Shown: in pieces, positions 37,022-46,325 of the stretch | Numbering within the stretch: position 1 is the stretch's first letter | How the letters are laid out: each line of letters opens with the position of its first letter | Assembly (NCBI GenBank): GCA_035448825.1 | Contig: DAOTJS010000002.1 | Span: forward strand, 62,001-126,000 | From: JAGNGI01 sp035448825 | GTDB taxonomy: Bacteria; Fidelibacterota; UBA2242 | Direction: 5' to 3' | DNA: 64,000 nucleotides | The notes under the pieces: generated by a model | What the model was told of the DNA's origin: nothing | Databases searched by the model: none | The model's input: the letters and a program-made list of their open reading frames with translations, nothing else | Program-made: the position numbers and the translations under genes

Positions 37022-37640
37022 ACAAACTCTCCAGGTCAAACACAACCTTACCTCAAAGTATGATGCCATCTCGGCCCGCAAAACCGTAACTGTCTCCAAT
37101 ATTATCTCTCTGATTCGTGCCTTCTTAGCGGCGCCGATTGTCTATGCCCTGCGTAATAACGATGGCAAAACCGCGCTTATTTTCATCCTGATCGCGATTT
37201 TATCCGATATGTTGGACGGTTGGTTAGCGCGCTCCAGCAATGAAATCACCGAGCTTGGCAAGATTCTCGACCCATTTGCCGATTGTGTTGTGATTATGAG
37301 CGTTATGCTGTTTTTAACGGTCAAGGAACGCATCCCGACTTTTTACTTTACCCTGATGCTTGTTCGTTATTTCCTCATTTCGGTATTTGGAATTTATATG
37401 TTGAATAATAGCAGGGTTTCCCCGCAGTCAAATAAACTGGGAAAAGTCTCGGTTGTTTTCACCGTAATCACTGTGCTGGCTTTCATCTATCCCAATTTTT
37501 TCGGTTCAGCGGCTAAACCGCTAATGATTGCTTCTATAATTTTCATGATGTTATCCCTTGTTCAATATATTTATGAATATTCCCGACAAATAATAATCGC
37601 TAGCCGCGAGAAGAAAGCCAACCTCTCTAAAAATGATTAA
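37002..37640 (+). CDS. pgsA: CDP-alcohol phosphatidyltransferase (phosphatidylglycerophosphate synthase-like)
   Basis: 212 residues with several membrane helices and the family signature spanning DMLDGWLARSSNEITELGKI and DPFAD, which gives all conserved acids of D-x2-D-G-x2-A-R-x8-G-x3-D-x3-D. Exchanges CMP of CDP-diacylglycerol for glycerol-3-phosphate or another alcohol at the membrane; PgsA is the most likely member but not proven. Overlaps both neighbours. Confidence 0.82.
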   Translation: MSKNPIKQTLQVKHNLTSKYDAISARKTVTVSNIISLIRAFLAAPIVYALRNNDGKTALIFILIAILSDMLDGWLARSSNEITELGKILDPFADCVVIMSVMLFLTVKERIPTFYFTLMLVRYFLISVFGIYMLNNSRVSPQSNKLGKVSVVFTVITVLAFIYPNFFGSAAKPLMIASIIFMMLSLVQYIYEYSRQIIIASREKKANLSKND

Positions 37641-38517
37641 TTTTGGTTTAAATAAAACCGGCCGTTTCCTGGCAAGTCGGCTTCCTCTTTTGGGACGTTT
37701 TTTCCGGATTGATGAAAAAACGCTGGAAGAGATCGAAGAAACTCTAATCCAAACCGACCTTGGAGTAGAATTAACTGACATTTTAATCGAACGCCTGCGC
37801 AAAGTTGACCGCAAAGAAGCTGCCCGCCTGAATGAAATTCTGCTGAAGGAACTAAGCGCATTAATTCAACCTGCCGTAGCTTCAAAAGCGAATTTTTCTA
37901 AACCGACTGTCATTCTAATCGTCGGAGTCAACGGCACCGGCAAAACTACCACGATCGGCAAATTGGCCGCGAAGTATGCGAGTGAGGGTCAGCGCGTTTT
38001 GATTTGTGCCGCTGATACTTTCCGAGCGGCGGCTTACGAACAGTTGCGAATCTGGGCTGAAAGAAGCGGAGTGGAATTCATAGGTAATCCACAGGGTAAA
38101 GACCCATCAGCCATTGCTTTCGATGCTGCTCGCGCCGCCCAAGCGCGCAATGCCGATATTCTATTAATTGACACTGCCGGTCGCTTGCACACTAAGTCCA
38201 ACCTTATGGAAGAATTAGCCAAGGTTAAGCGCGTCATTGGCAAGGTAATTCCCGATGCACCGCATGAAGTCTGGTTAGTGCTCGATGCCACTGTCGGGCA
38301 GAACGGAATTTTACAGGCTCGAGAATTCCAGAAAGCCATCGGCGTAACCGGGCTGATTTTGACCAAATTAGATGGCACTGCCAAAGGCGGCATTGCCCTT
38401 GCCATTCATCGCGAATTAAATATTCCTATCCGCTTTCTGGGCGTCGGTGAAAAATTAACCGATTTAGTGGAATTCGATCCGAACCAATATGTTCGTAGTC
38501 TATTAGGCATTGAATAA
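37633..38517 (+). CDS. ftsY: Signal recognition particle receptor FtsY
   Basis: GTPase that docks SRP-ribosome complexes at the membrane. 294 residues, just the N and G domains: GVNGTGKTTTIGKLAAKY, DTFRAAAYEQL (G2), DTAGRLHTKSNLMEEL (G3) and TKLDGTAKGG (G4/G5). The acidic A domain of E. coli FtsY is absent, as in many bacteria. Start overlaps pgsA by eight bases. Confidence 0.96.
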   Translation: MINFGLNKTGRFLASRLPLLGRFFRIDEKTLEEIEETLIQTDLGVELTDILIERLRKVDRKEAARLNEILLKELSALIQPAVASKANFSKPTVILIVGVNGTGKTTTIGKLAAKYASEGQRVLICAADTFRAAAYEQLRIWAERSGVEFIGNPQGKDPSAIAFDAARAAQARNADILLIDTAGRLHTKSNLMEELAKVKRVIGKVIPDAPHEVWLVLDATVGQNGILQAREFQKAIGVTGLILTKLDGTAKGGIALAIHRELNIPIRFLGVGEKLTDLVEFDPNQYVRSLLGIE

Positions 38518-38610
38518 ATCAATTAAAACTGATCGCGGTTTATGATTGAAATTAAAATAACTCTTAAGATTCTCTCTGATATTATTCCTTAGAAGAAATT
38601 TAGCTTATTA

Positions 38611-39915
38611 ATGACTCTCAAATCAGCGGTTCGGTCTTTTGCCATTATCTCTCTCGGTTGCCCGAAAAATACCGTGGATTCGGAAATTCTAAAGGGCGGT
38701 CTGATCCAAGCCGGTTTGGAATTTAAAACCGACCCGACCGAAGCGGATGCCGTTATTATCAATACTTGCGGTTTTATTCAACCCGCCAAAGAAGAATCTA
38801 TCGAAACGATCTTGGAAACCCTGCAACTCAAAAAAATGGGCGTCAAAAAAGTTGTCGTAATGGGCTGCCTTTCCCAGCGTTATTATGCGCAATTCAAGGC
38901 GGAAATTCCGGAGATAGACGGCTTATTCGGCGTCGAATCGCAAAGTGAGGTAATCCGATTTCTGACCGGTCGCCAAAATGCCTGTTCTGACCTGGAAACT
39001 ATCCGCCAGCAGTTGACGCCGCGTCATTTTGCCTATTTGAAAATTGCCGAGGGCTGTGACAATTCTTGTTCATTCTGTGCTATCCCCTTGATTCGCGGAC
39101 GCCAGCGCAGTCGGTCAATCGAATCACTTCTGCGCGAAGCCGAGTATCTTAAATCGCAAGGAGTTAAGGAGTTGATTCTAATTGCTCAGGACACCACTCG
39201 ATACGGCAGTGATTTACCCGGAAAAGTTACTTTAAAAACTCTGATGGAAGAGTTACTGGCGGCTCGGCTTTTCCCCTGGCTACGCTTGATGTATGCCAAT
39301 CCAGATTTCTGGCGAGATGATCTGAACCCTATTATTTCTAAATACCCGGAGTTTTGTCCGTATATTGACATTCCGATTCAACATGCCAGCCCACGCCTGC
39401 TGAAGATGATGAACCGCGGCGCCAATCCCCAACGGCTCAAAACAACTTTACAGAATATTCGTCGCTGTCGTCCCGATGTAGCTCTGCGCACCTCGGTTAT
39501 GGTCGGTTTTCCCTCAGAAACGGAAGCCGAATTCACAGAATTGCTGAATTTTATCGAAGAAATACGGTTCGAGCGGCTCGGGGTTTTTACTTATAGCGCC
39601 GAAGAGGGCACGGTCGCGGAAAAGTTTGACGACAATATTCCGGAGCCGGAAAAAGAGCGTCGCCGCGACGTATTGATGCAAATTCAGTGGGAAATTGCAG
39701 AAGATTTTGCGCGCCGTAAAATCGGTCAGAAAATTACCGCGCTAATCGAGGGGCAAGATGGCGATGAATATATCGCCCGTTCCGTCTGGGATGCACCGGA
39801 AATTGATTGCAATGTCTGGGTAAAATCGCCGGGAGTTCTATCAATAGGCGATTTTTATGAAGTAACTGTCATTGGGGAGGAAAACTTAGATTTACTGGCT
39901 GAAATTGGCAGTTAA
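38611..39915 (+). CDS. rimO: Ribosomal protein S12 methylthiotransferase
   Basis: Adds a methylthio group to Asp of S12 through two Fe-S clusters and SAM. 434 residues: N-terminal UPF0004 domain (SLGCPKNTVDSEI, INTCGFI, VMGCLSQRY), radical SAM core with GCDNSCSFCAIPLIRG (CxxxCxxC), and a C-terminal TRAM domain. The CPKNTVDSE start separates RimO from MiaB and MtaB. Confidence 0.95.
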   Translation: MTLKSAVRSFAIISLGCPKNTVDSEILKGGLIQAGLEFKTDPTEADAVIINTCGFIQPAKEESIETILETLQLKKMGVKKVVVMGCLSQRYYAQFKAEIPEIDGLFGVESQSEVIRFLTGRQNACSDLETIRQQLTPRHFAYLKIAEGCDNSCSFCAIPLIRGRQRSRSIESLLREAEYLKSQGVKELILIAQDTTRYGSDLPGKVTLKTLMEELLAARLFPWLRLMYANPDFWRDDLNPIISKYPEFCPYIDIPIQHASPRLLKMMNRGANPQRLKTTLQNIRRCRPDVALRTSVMVGFPSETEAEFTELLNFIEEIRFERLGVFTYSAEEGTVAEKFDDNIPEPEKERRRDVLMQIQWEIAEDFARRKIGQKITALIEGQDGDEYIARSVWDAPEIDCNVWVKSPGVLSIGDFYEVTVIGEENLDLLAEIGS

Positions 39916-39991
39916 AACTTTTGTTAGTTAAACCCAAATTAGATAATTTTTGGTCAGATTTTAGTTTAATAATAATCAGGATGAAAGAACG

Positions 39992-41062
39992 ATGAAAGCA
40001 TTGATAACAGCCGGCGGACACGGCACACGCCTTAGACCAATCACCCACACTCAGAATAAACACCTGATCCCGATTGCCAATAAACCAATTCTGAACTATG
40101 CCCTCGAATATGTCCGCGATGCCGGAATTCAGGAAGTCGGAATAATTACCAATAAAGAAGGCAACGAAGTCCGTGAAGTTTACGGCGACGGCCAAGCCTT
40201 TGGGCTGAAAATCGTTTACATTCCTCAGGAACGACCGACCGGTTTAGCCGATTGCGTCCGGATTGCCGAGCCGTTCATTGGCAACGAACCGTTTGTTTTT
40301 TATCTCGGCGATAATATAATCATCGGCGGTATCCGACGCTTTATCGAGGAATTCGAGCGTAACCAGACCAATTGTCATCTTGTACTGGCTAAAGTTCCTG
40401 ACCCAGAACGTTTCGGCGTACCGGAAATCAAAGGTAACCGCATCGTCAGTATTGTCGAAAAGCCCCAAAAGCCACTCAGCGATTTCGCCGTGACTGGAAT
40501 TTATATTTATGACCACACCATTTTCGAGGCGGTCAATAATATCCAACCGAGTGCGCGCGGTGAACTGGAAATCTCTGATGCGCATCAATATTTATTAAAT
40601 AAAGGTTACAAAGTCACCTTTTCGGAAATTACCGGCTGGTGGAAAGATACCGGCAAACCCAGCGATCTCCTGGAAGCCAATCGCTTAGTTCTTGATAATA
40701 TTACAACTTCTATCCAAGGCAAAGTTGATCAAAATAGTCAGATCAGTGGTCGCGTAGTCATCAGCCAAGGCGCCGAAATTATCAATAGTAACATCCGAGG
40801 TCCAGTCATCATCGGCGAAGGGGCGAAAATCATTAACGCTTATATTGGTCCTTACACCGCAATAGATAAAAATTGCAAAATCAGCAACGCCGAGATTGAA
40901 TACAGCATCGTTTCCTGCAACTGCGTAATCCGCAACCAGAAAATCCGGATCGAAGCCAGCCTGCTCGGTAAAAACGTCCAGATCGTCGAATCGCAAGCTA
41001 AACCATTCACCAATCGGTTCATTATCGGCGATCAAAGTGTTATTGAAATCAGGCAAACTTGA
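39992..41062 (+). CDS. Glucose-1-phosphate thymidylyltransferase, long type
   Basis: Makes a nucleotide sugar (dTDP-glucose or similar) from sugar-1-phosphate and NTP. 356 residues: nucleotide-binding ITAGGHGTRLRPITHTQNKHL, the FYLGDNII catalytic Asp, VEKPQKP for sugar binding, then a left-handed beta-helix from about residue 245 built of isoleucine/valine hexapeptides. The C-terminal helix places it in the long RmlA-like group often found in antibiotic or exopolysaccharide loci and in archaea; true substrate is not certain. Confidence 0.85.
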   Translation: MKALITAGGHGTRLRPITHTQNKHLIPIANKPILNYALEYVRDAGIQEVGIITNKEGNEVREVYGDGQAFGLKIVYIPQERPTGLADCVRIAEPFIGNEPFVFYLGDNIIIGGIRRFIEEFERNQTNCHLVLAKVPDPERFGVPEIKGNRIVSIVEKPQKPLSDFAVTGIYIYDHTIFEAVNNIQPSARGELEISDAHQYLLNKGYKVTFSEITGWWKDTGKPSDLLEANRLVLDNITTSIQGKVDQNSQISGRVVISQGAEIINSNIRGPVIIGEGAKIINAYIGPYTAIDKNCKISNAEIEYSIVSCNCVIRNQKIRIEASLLGKNVQIVESQAKPFTNRFIIGDQSVIEIRQT

Positions 41063-42354
41063 TTGCAACGGTTGCATTTCGGACGCTTGGCTGTCGCCTC
41101 AATCAGGCGGAAACTGATGCCATTAAGGCGGAACTGGCCAATCATAATCTTCGCATAGTAAATTCCAATGGACCTGCCGATTTGACTATTATTAACTCCT
41201 GCGCTGTAACGCAATCCGCCGAAGCCAAGACCCGCGGCGCGATTACGGCCGCCCGACGCATTTCGCCCGACGGCAAAATTGCCGTTATCGGTTGCTACTC
41301 CCAAATTGCCGCCGCCAAACTGCTTAATATTCCCGGTGTCTTTTTAGTACTGGGTAATAACGAGAAGTACGAAATACTCGATTTCCTGGAAACAATCGAG
41401 CGTGGTGAAAAAATTGTACGAGTTGACAAACCAGAATCCCCCAATACTTTCCGAGTCGAATCTCACTTGCCAAATGATAAGCGCATTCGGGCTAATCTGA
41501 AAGTTCAGGAAGGATGTGATTATTATTGCGCATACTGCATAGTTCCGTATTTACGTGGCAAACCTCGCAGTCGCGCTCCGGAGGATTGCATTGCCACGGC
41601 TAGTCATCTTGAGAATCAAGGCGTTCAGGAAATCGTCCTGACCGGAATCAATCTTGGCCGCTATGAGTCACTGAACGGCGATCTGTCATTTTTAATCCGG
41701 CGCCTTCTTGCCGAGACCAGTTTGCCGCGCATCCGATTAAGTTCCATCGAGCCGGACTTAATCACTGAGGAATTAATTAAATTGATTTCCGCTGAACCAC
41801 GCCTTTGTCGTCATTTACATATTCCTTTGCAACATGGTTCGGATACAATTTTAGCCCAAATGAATCGTCATTACCTCAGCGCCGATTATGCCGCACTCGT
41901 CGGGCGGATTAGACAACGAATACCGGAAATTTGCCTCGGTGCCGATGTAATGGTCGGTTTCCCCGGTGAAACTGAGTTGGAATTTGGCCAGATGTGCCAA
42001 TTTCTCGAAAATCTCGATATTAACTACCTGCACGTTTTCCGCTATTCATCTCGTCCTGGAACTCCAGCTGGTAAATTTACCGATCGTATTCCCGATTCCG
42101 CAAAGAAACAGCGCTCGGAAATTCTGCGCCAATTAAGCCGCCGCAAACGCGACGCTTTTAGGCAATCAATGCTCGGAAAAACCGCCCCTGTACTTATTGA
42201 AGAGAAAATAGCACCCGGACTCTGGCAGAGTTTAACGGACAATTATCAAAAAGTTCGCATTCACGCAAAAGAAAATCTGCTGAATCAAATTAGAAAAGTA
42301 AAATTAACCCACATTTCCGAAGACTATTTAGAAGGAGAATTGCTCGGTGAGTAA
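41059..42354 (+). CDS. mtaB: tRNA t6A37 C2-methylthiotransferase
   Basis: 431 residues, TTG start overlapping the previous stop by four bases. UPF0004 domain begins FRTLGCRLNQAETDAI, the MtaB form, followed by NSCAVTQSAEAKTR and GCYSQI; radical SAM motif GCDYYCAYCIVPYLRGKPRSR-type (CxxxCxxC); C-terminal TRAM domain. Converts t6A to ms2t6A in tRNAs that read ANN codons. A second methylthiotransferase near rimO. Confidence 0.93.
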   Translation: MIATVAFRTLGCRLNQAETDAIKAELANHNLRIVNSNGPADLTIINSCAVTQSAEAKTRGAITAARRISPDGKIAVIGCYSQIAAAKLLNIPGVFLVLGNNEKYEILDFLETIERGEKIVRVDKPESPNTFRVESHLPNDKRIRANLKVQEGCDYYCAYCIVPYLRGKPRSRAPEDCIATASHLENQGVQEIVLTGINLGRYESLNGDLSFLIRRLLAETSLPRIRLSSIEPDLITEELIKLISAEPRLCRHLHIPLQHGSDTILAQMNRHYLSADYAALVGRIRQRIPEICLGADVMVGFPGETELEFGQMCQFLENLDINYLHVFRYSSRPGTPAGKFTDRIPDSAKKQRSEILRQLSRRKRDAFRQSMLGKTAPVLIEEKIAPGLWQSLTDNYQKVRIHAKENLLNQIRKVKLTHISEDYLEGELLGE

Positions 42355-42970
42355 ACGTCCCTATTTCATCGGAATCGCCGGCAATATTGGCGTCGGCAAA
42401 ACTACTATGACCGACCTGATTGCGCGGCGTTTTGGTTGGCGTGCTTTTTATGAATCCGTTATAGATAATCCTTATCTTGAGGACTTTTATCAAGATATGA
42501 AGCGCTGGAGCTTTAATCTCCAGATTTACTTTCTCTCGCATCGCTTCCGCAGTCATAAACAAATGACCGAAAGCAACGTCACCACGGTTCAGGATCGCAC
42601 CATCTACGAGGATGTGGAAATCTTCGCCCGCAATCTTTATGAAATGGGCAATATGAGTCAGCGCGATTGGGACAATTATCGGGCTCTTTTCGAGATAATG
42701 ACTTCCTACTTGAAAAAACCGGACTTAATCGTTTACCTGCGCGCCAGCGTGGATACCCTCCTGACGCGCATTAAAAAGCGTTCACGCGGCTTCGAGCGCG
42801 ATATTTCTCCCGAATATATTTACACGTTGAATCTTTCCTATGAACGCTGGATAAAAGAGGAGCAGAAGCGCAGTAATGTTTTAATTGTTGAAACCGATCA
42901 GTTTGACGTCTTCAACGACCAGGAAAAACTGGAAGAAATTATGCAGAAAATCAAACAATTCTGTCCCTGA
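42347..42970 (+). CDS. Deoxynucleoside kinase (deoxyguanosine/deoxyadenosine type)
   Basis: 207 residues, GTG start inside the mtaB end. P-loop GIAGNIGVGKTTMTDL, the QDRTIYEDVEIFA substrate motif and lid arginines in RIKKRSRGFER are typical of the dNK family. Salvages deoxynucleosides to monophosphates. Base specificity is not readable with confidence. Confidence 0.88.
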   Translation: MSKRPYFIGIAGNIGVGKTTMTDLIARRFGWRAFYESVIDNPYLEDFYQDMKRWSFNLQIYFLSHRFRSHKQMTESNVTTVQDRTIYEDVEIFARNLYEMGNMSQRDWDNYRALFEIMTSYLKKPDLIVYLRASVDTLLTRIKKRSRGFERDISPEYIYTLNLSYERWIKEEQKRSNVLIVETDQFDVFNDQEKLEEIMQKIKQFCP

Positions 42971-43083
42971 TAGACTAAATTCCCAAGACGAAGTAGTCAA
43001 AAATGATACTGCACTTGATTATGTTCCATTCCACAACTTCCGCGGCGAATCCAAAATTTCAGATTACCTCGGCCTTATAAACA

Positions 43084-43932
43084 ATGTCATCAGATCGCGC
43101 TAAAATAACGATTTTCAAGCCTTGCTTTTTCATGGTCAAACCAGACGATTTGCTCGCGCTTATGAATGAGATTGCCGGATACCCGGGAGCAATCAGATTT
43201 TCTACTGATGAAAATACCGATGAGACTAATTCTTTAGCCCAAATTTGCCAAACTTGTCAATATAACAAACAATCAATCACACCGGATGAATGCCGTAGTC
43301 AGTTGGTACTTTTTCGGCACTTTCTGAATGAATTGACCGCCGCTTTGAAATATAACATTCTAAAAAATACCAGTGTCGCCTTTCGTATGCGAACTGAACT
43401 GGCTAATCTTTTGAAAAAAAATGTGGAATTAATCCAACCAGCGGCTGTCGTTCGACAGGTTAACTGCCTTCCGACCGAAACCGGGTTGGCGCTGGCTGGT
43501 GGTGCGTATGAGTTACACGGTAAAAGCCTGCACCGTTTTGCTGATAAATCCACCCCGGCGAAACCTAAACCAATCTTTATTTTCGTTGTGACGATTGGTT
43601 CGGCAATTGATAAGCAAATTGCCGACTTAAATCGCACAGATGGTGATCTATATCAGGCATTTCTACTAAATGGATTGGCTGCTGCCCTGGTTGAAACCGC
43701 CACCAGCGATTTACAAAAGCATCTCGAAAAATTGTCTCCCTGGTTACCACCTGGTCAGACTTTGCACCGCGTCAGCCCCGGTTTTAGAGATTGGCCCCTC
43801 ACTGATCAGAAAGTTATTTTTGAAATACTGAAACCATCGGAAAGCATAGGCGTGACTTTAACTGGTGACTGTCTAATGCAACCGCTGAAATCCACCTCCG
43901 GAATTATGGGCGTTATTGAAAATGCGCTTTAA
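43084..43932 (+). CDS. Stand-alone methionine-synthase activation (B12-binding MetH reactivation) domain protein
   Basis: 282 residues. The C-terminal 130 residues match the MetH activation domain: FVVTIGSAIDKQIADL, HRVSPGFRDWPL and IGVTLTGDCLMQPLKSTSGIMG. In MetH this domain binds AdoMet and reductively remethylates cob(II)alamin. Here it is a separate protein with an N-terminal 125-residue region (four Cys, including CQTCQY) that I do not recognise. It lies 2.4 kb from the operon for methyltetrahydrofolate methyltransferase, MetF/MetV and a corrinoid protein, so it is probably their reactivator. Start ATG 43084; ATG at codon 17 is an alternative. Confidence 0.72.
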   Translation: MSSDRAKITIFKPCFFMVKPDDLLALMNEIAGYPGAIRFSTDENTDETNSLAQICQTCQYNKQSITPDECRSQLVLFRHFLNELTAALKYNILKNTSVAFRMRTELANLLKKNVELIQPAAVVRQVNCLPTETGLALAGGAYELHGKSLHRFADKSTPAKPKPIFIFVVTIGSAIDKQIADLNRTDGDLYQAFLLNGLAAALVETATSDLQKHLEKLSPWLPPGQTLHRVSPGFRDWPLTDQKVIFEILKPSESIGVTLTGDCLMQPLKSTSGIMGVIENAL

Positions 43933-44001
43933 CTACAATGACACGAAGAGTCCTTGACTTATGTCGGTGTTATCTTAAATGGCGTCTTTAGGGGAGAAAG
44001 C

Positions 44002-45894
44002 ATGGAAAACTTTACTGACCTCAAATCTCTCTACAATCATTTAGAAAAAAATGCTGTAGACTATAAATACCCTCATCAGATTGGGAGCTTATTTCAAAAA
44101 TTGAGGGATTTGAAGCATAACGAAAATAAATCTGACGAAGCCGAAAAATCTCAATGGGAAATAGACTTCTTCAATTTTATGATAGAAGAAGGGAAACTTA
44201 AGCCAATGTTTACTGGGACTAATGATAAAGGAGAGGTTATTGAGTATCCCACTTTAGATAGTTTTGACGATAGGACATATGAATATCTGTTTAGAAGGTT
44301 AGATAGCACCTCCAATTCCCTGCTCAAAGCCCGTTATTCTCATATCCTTTGGTGCAGTCCTAAAAAACATGCCAAGTATGCAAAAATGGCTGTAGATTCT
44401 TATTTGGAACTTATTAAAATCTACGAAACAAAAGACATGGAAGTACCTCAGAAGAATTATGAATTAGATGTTCTGGAGGCAATTAAAAATGCTTACTCTA
44501 TTGCGTGCCAGGCACAATATGAAGTAGATATAATCAAAGTAGATATAATCAAATCAGAATTAAGGAGATTAGTAACCAGATTCAATTTTAAAAGCAGTTC
44601 TTCATTTGCGTTAAGAGCTAATCTAATTGAATTGATGTTAAAGGATAAGAGGAGATTTCTTAAGGAAGATTTCCTTGGATTTGAAAATATATGCTGGCAA
44701 ATATCAGAATCCTTAACAGAATCAGGAAATATTCATGGTGCAATAGACATGCTTGAACTGGGAGAAAAAGTTGATCAGAAATTAGGAAAGAAGACATATG
44801 ATTGGAGGAGGAGGATTGCAGAATCCTATGAAACTTTAATGAAACAAGCGGAGAAGGGTAATAATTTAGCTTCTCTGACTTTTTGCAAACATGCTTTAGA
44901 AAACTACAAGAAACTCAAAGATGAGGATAAAATCAATGAACTTGAAAAGAAATACACTGAACTTAAAAATTCAATGAAATTGGCAGAATTTAAAATAGTA
45001 ATCGACTCAACAGAACACATAAAGAGATGTAGAGAGGTTGCTCAAAAGGTGGTTAAGAATGACCCAGACGAAATTATAAAACTCTTAATGTTCAATGAAA
45101 ACCTTCTTCCAAGATACAAAGACATGGAGAAGATTGCGCAAGAGCATAGTAAAAAATTCATTGCACAACATCTATTTCCCATAGAAATATTAGACCAATC
45201 CGGACATCCCGCTCAACATTTTTCTGATGAGGATGAAAAGAAATATTATGGCATACTTCAGCAATATGATTGGGAACTTAGGTTAAATAAAATCCATTTG
45301 ATAAATGAAATATTCTTCGCTGCAATTAGAGAAAATAAGTTATCTTCTGACATTCTTTTAAGATTTTTAAATAGACATTTTTGGTTTGGTAAAAACATTT
45401 CTAAAATATTGGCAAATCAGACAATAAAATACAATTGGCTAAATTTGATAGCTCCCTCGCTCCATGAGTATTTCCTTCAAATACAATATTATTTTGCCAA
45501 TCCAAATTATCCACCCAATTTGGTCTTAAGTATTGATTCTCTTACTCTCAAAATTGAAGGATTGATACGGGATATTTGTCAGTTTTCTGGTGTAACCACT
45601 TTTTACATGACCAATGATAATAAAGGTAGAAATATTGTAAGAGAGAAAGATATTCATGCTCTTTTGTATGAAGAACCTATCAAGGAACTTTTTGATGAAG
45701 ATGACCTATTATTTTGGAAATTTTTGCTTGTAGAAAAAGCTGGTTATAACTTGCGACATAAAGTCGCTCATTCACTAATGTTATTTCAAGAATACAGCAT
45801 TAACTACATGCATTTATTGATATTGGCATTGCTTAGGTTAGGGAAATATAATTTTGTTAAAAAAGAAGACGCCACTTCACATAACAGCAGATAA
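44002..45894 (+). CDS. Large AT-rich accessory protein with C-terminal R-x4-H motif (possible DUF4209/HEPN-like)
   Basis: 630 residues from ATG 44002 (AGGGGAG just upstream; the frame extends 16 codons further back). Most of the protein is alpha-helical and lysine/glutamate-rich. Near the C-terminus GYNLRHKVAHSLM (Arg585, His590) matches the R-x4-6-H active-site pattern of HEPN RNases, as in several abortive-infection proteins and in DUF4209. Base use is much richer in A/T than the genes on both sides, which suggests recent transfer. Antiphage or stress function is inference. A terminator follows; it stands alone. Confidence 0.5.
   Translation: MENFTDLKSLYNHLEKNAVDYKYPHQIGSLFQKLRDLKHNENKSDEAEKSQWEIDFFNFMIEEGKLKPMFTGTNDKGEVIEYPTLDSFDDRTYEYLFRRLDSTSNSLLKARYSHILWCSPKKHAKYAKMAVDSYLELIKIYETKDMEVPQKNYELDVLEAIKNAYSIACQAQYEVDIIKVDIIKSELRRLVTRFNFKSSSSFALRANLIELMLKDKRRFLKEDFLGFENICWQISESLTESGNIHGAIDMLELGEKVDQKLGKKTYDWRRRIAESYETLMKQAEKGNNLASLTFCKHALENYKKLKDEDKINELEKKYTELKNSMKLAEFKIVIDSTEHIKRCREVAQKVVKNDPDEIIKLLMFNENLLPRYKDMEKIAQEHSKKFIAQHLFPIEILDQSGHPAQHFSDEDEKKYYGILQQYDWELRLNKIHLINEIFFAAIRENKLSSDILLRFLNRHFWFGKNISKILANQTIKYNWLNLIAPSLHEYFLQIQYYFANPNYPPNLVLSIDSLTLKIEGLIRDICQFSGVTTFYMTNDNKGRNIVREKDIHALLYEEPIKELFDEDDLLFWKFLLVEKAGYNLRHKVAHSLMLFQEYSINYMHLLILALLRLGKYNFVKKEDATSHNSR
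44524..44553 (+). repeat. Perfect 15-bp tandem duplication within the accessory gene
   Basis: GTAGATATAATCAAA occurs twice in direct tandem (44524-44538 and 44539-44553), giving VDIIKVDIIK in the protein. It keeps the frame and looks like a recent slip-strand duplication. Confidence 0.9.
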
Positions 45895-45920
45895 AAGGGA
45901 AATCAAAGATTTCTCCCAAA

Positions 45921-45945
45921 TCCCGACAAGTCGGGACTTCTTTTA
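45921..45945 (+). terminator. Terminator after the accessory gene
   Basis: TCCCGA (45921-45926), loop CAAG, TCGGGA (45931-45936), then CTTCTTTT, 26 bases after the stop codon. The same TCCCGA/TCGGGA core also occurs in the hairpin near 62.97 kb. Confidence 0.6.
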
Positions 45946-46325
45946 TCCGCAAGCCGTTAGACGACTTGAGTTATGGGCGGAAGAAATAGGCTGAGGTTAA
46001 GGCTTAGGCTGAGAAAAAAGGAGTGGGGTAAACGACAGGCGGATATCCGCGAATAGGTACGAACCTGGTATTTAATTCTTTTAGCTTTTCCGGAGGAAGA
46101 CAAAGTATGTCAAGGAAGTAAGTTCGTTTAGGGGCTTTTAAGTGCTTATAAGAAAATAAAATGGCTATCCGATACAAATATAACTCAAGCTCTATCCATT
46201 CATACAACCATGCATCCATGCAATCATACAATCATGCATTGAAATATTTCTTAGTAGGACTTTAAAAGGACTTAAAAGCACTTAGTAGTGTTTTCATGCA
46301 TTCATGCATTCATACATTCATTCAA
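45946..46325. repeat. Gene-free spacer with degenerate CAT-rich short repeats
   Basis: No convincing gene. From about 46190 to 46325 the plus strand is made of 4- and 8-base units such as CATGCATT, CATACAAT and CATTCATG in two blocks (46195-46243 and 46296-46325). Between them lie related motifs AGGACTTTAAAAGGACTTAAAAG and CTTTTAAGTGCTTATAAG near 46135-46155. Upstream, near 45991-46015, GGCTGAGGTTAAGGCTTAGG repeats GGCT-GAGG units. The pattern is like simple-sequence spacer DNA, not a CRISPR array, as units are irregular and lack unique spacers. Confidence 0.6.

Noticed and set aside
46004..46231. 75-codon minus-strand frame in the repeat-rich spacer
   Set aside because: Its first part is only the translation of simple CAT-type repeats and the rest shows no family pattern; no ribosome-binding site.
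46190..46325. Repeats that might be a CRISPR array
   Set aside because: Units are 4-8 bases, irregular, and not separated by unique spacers; no cas genes in the window.
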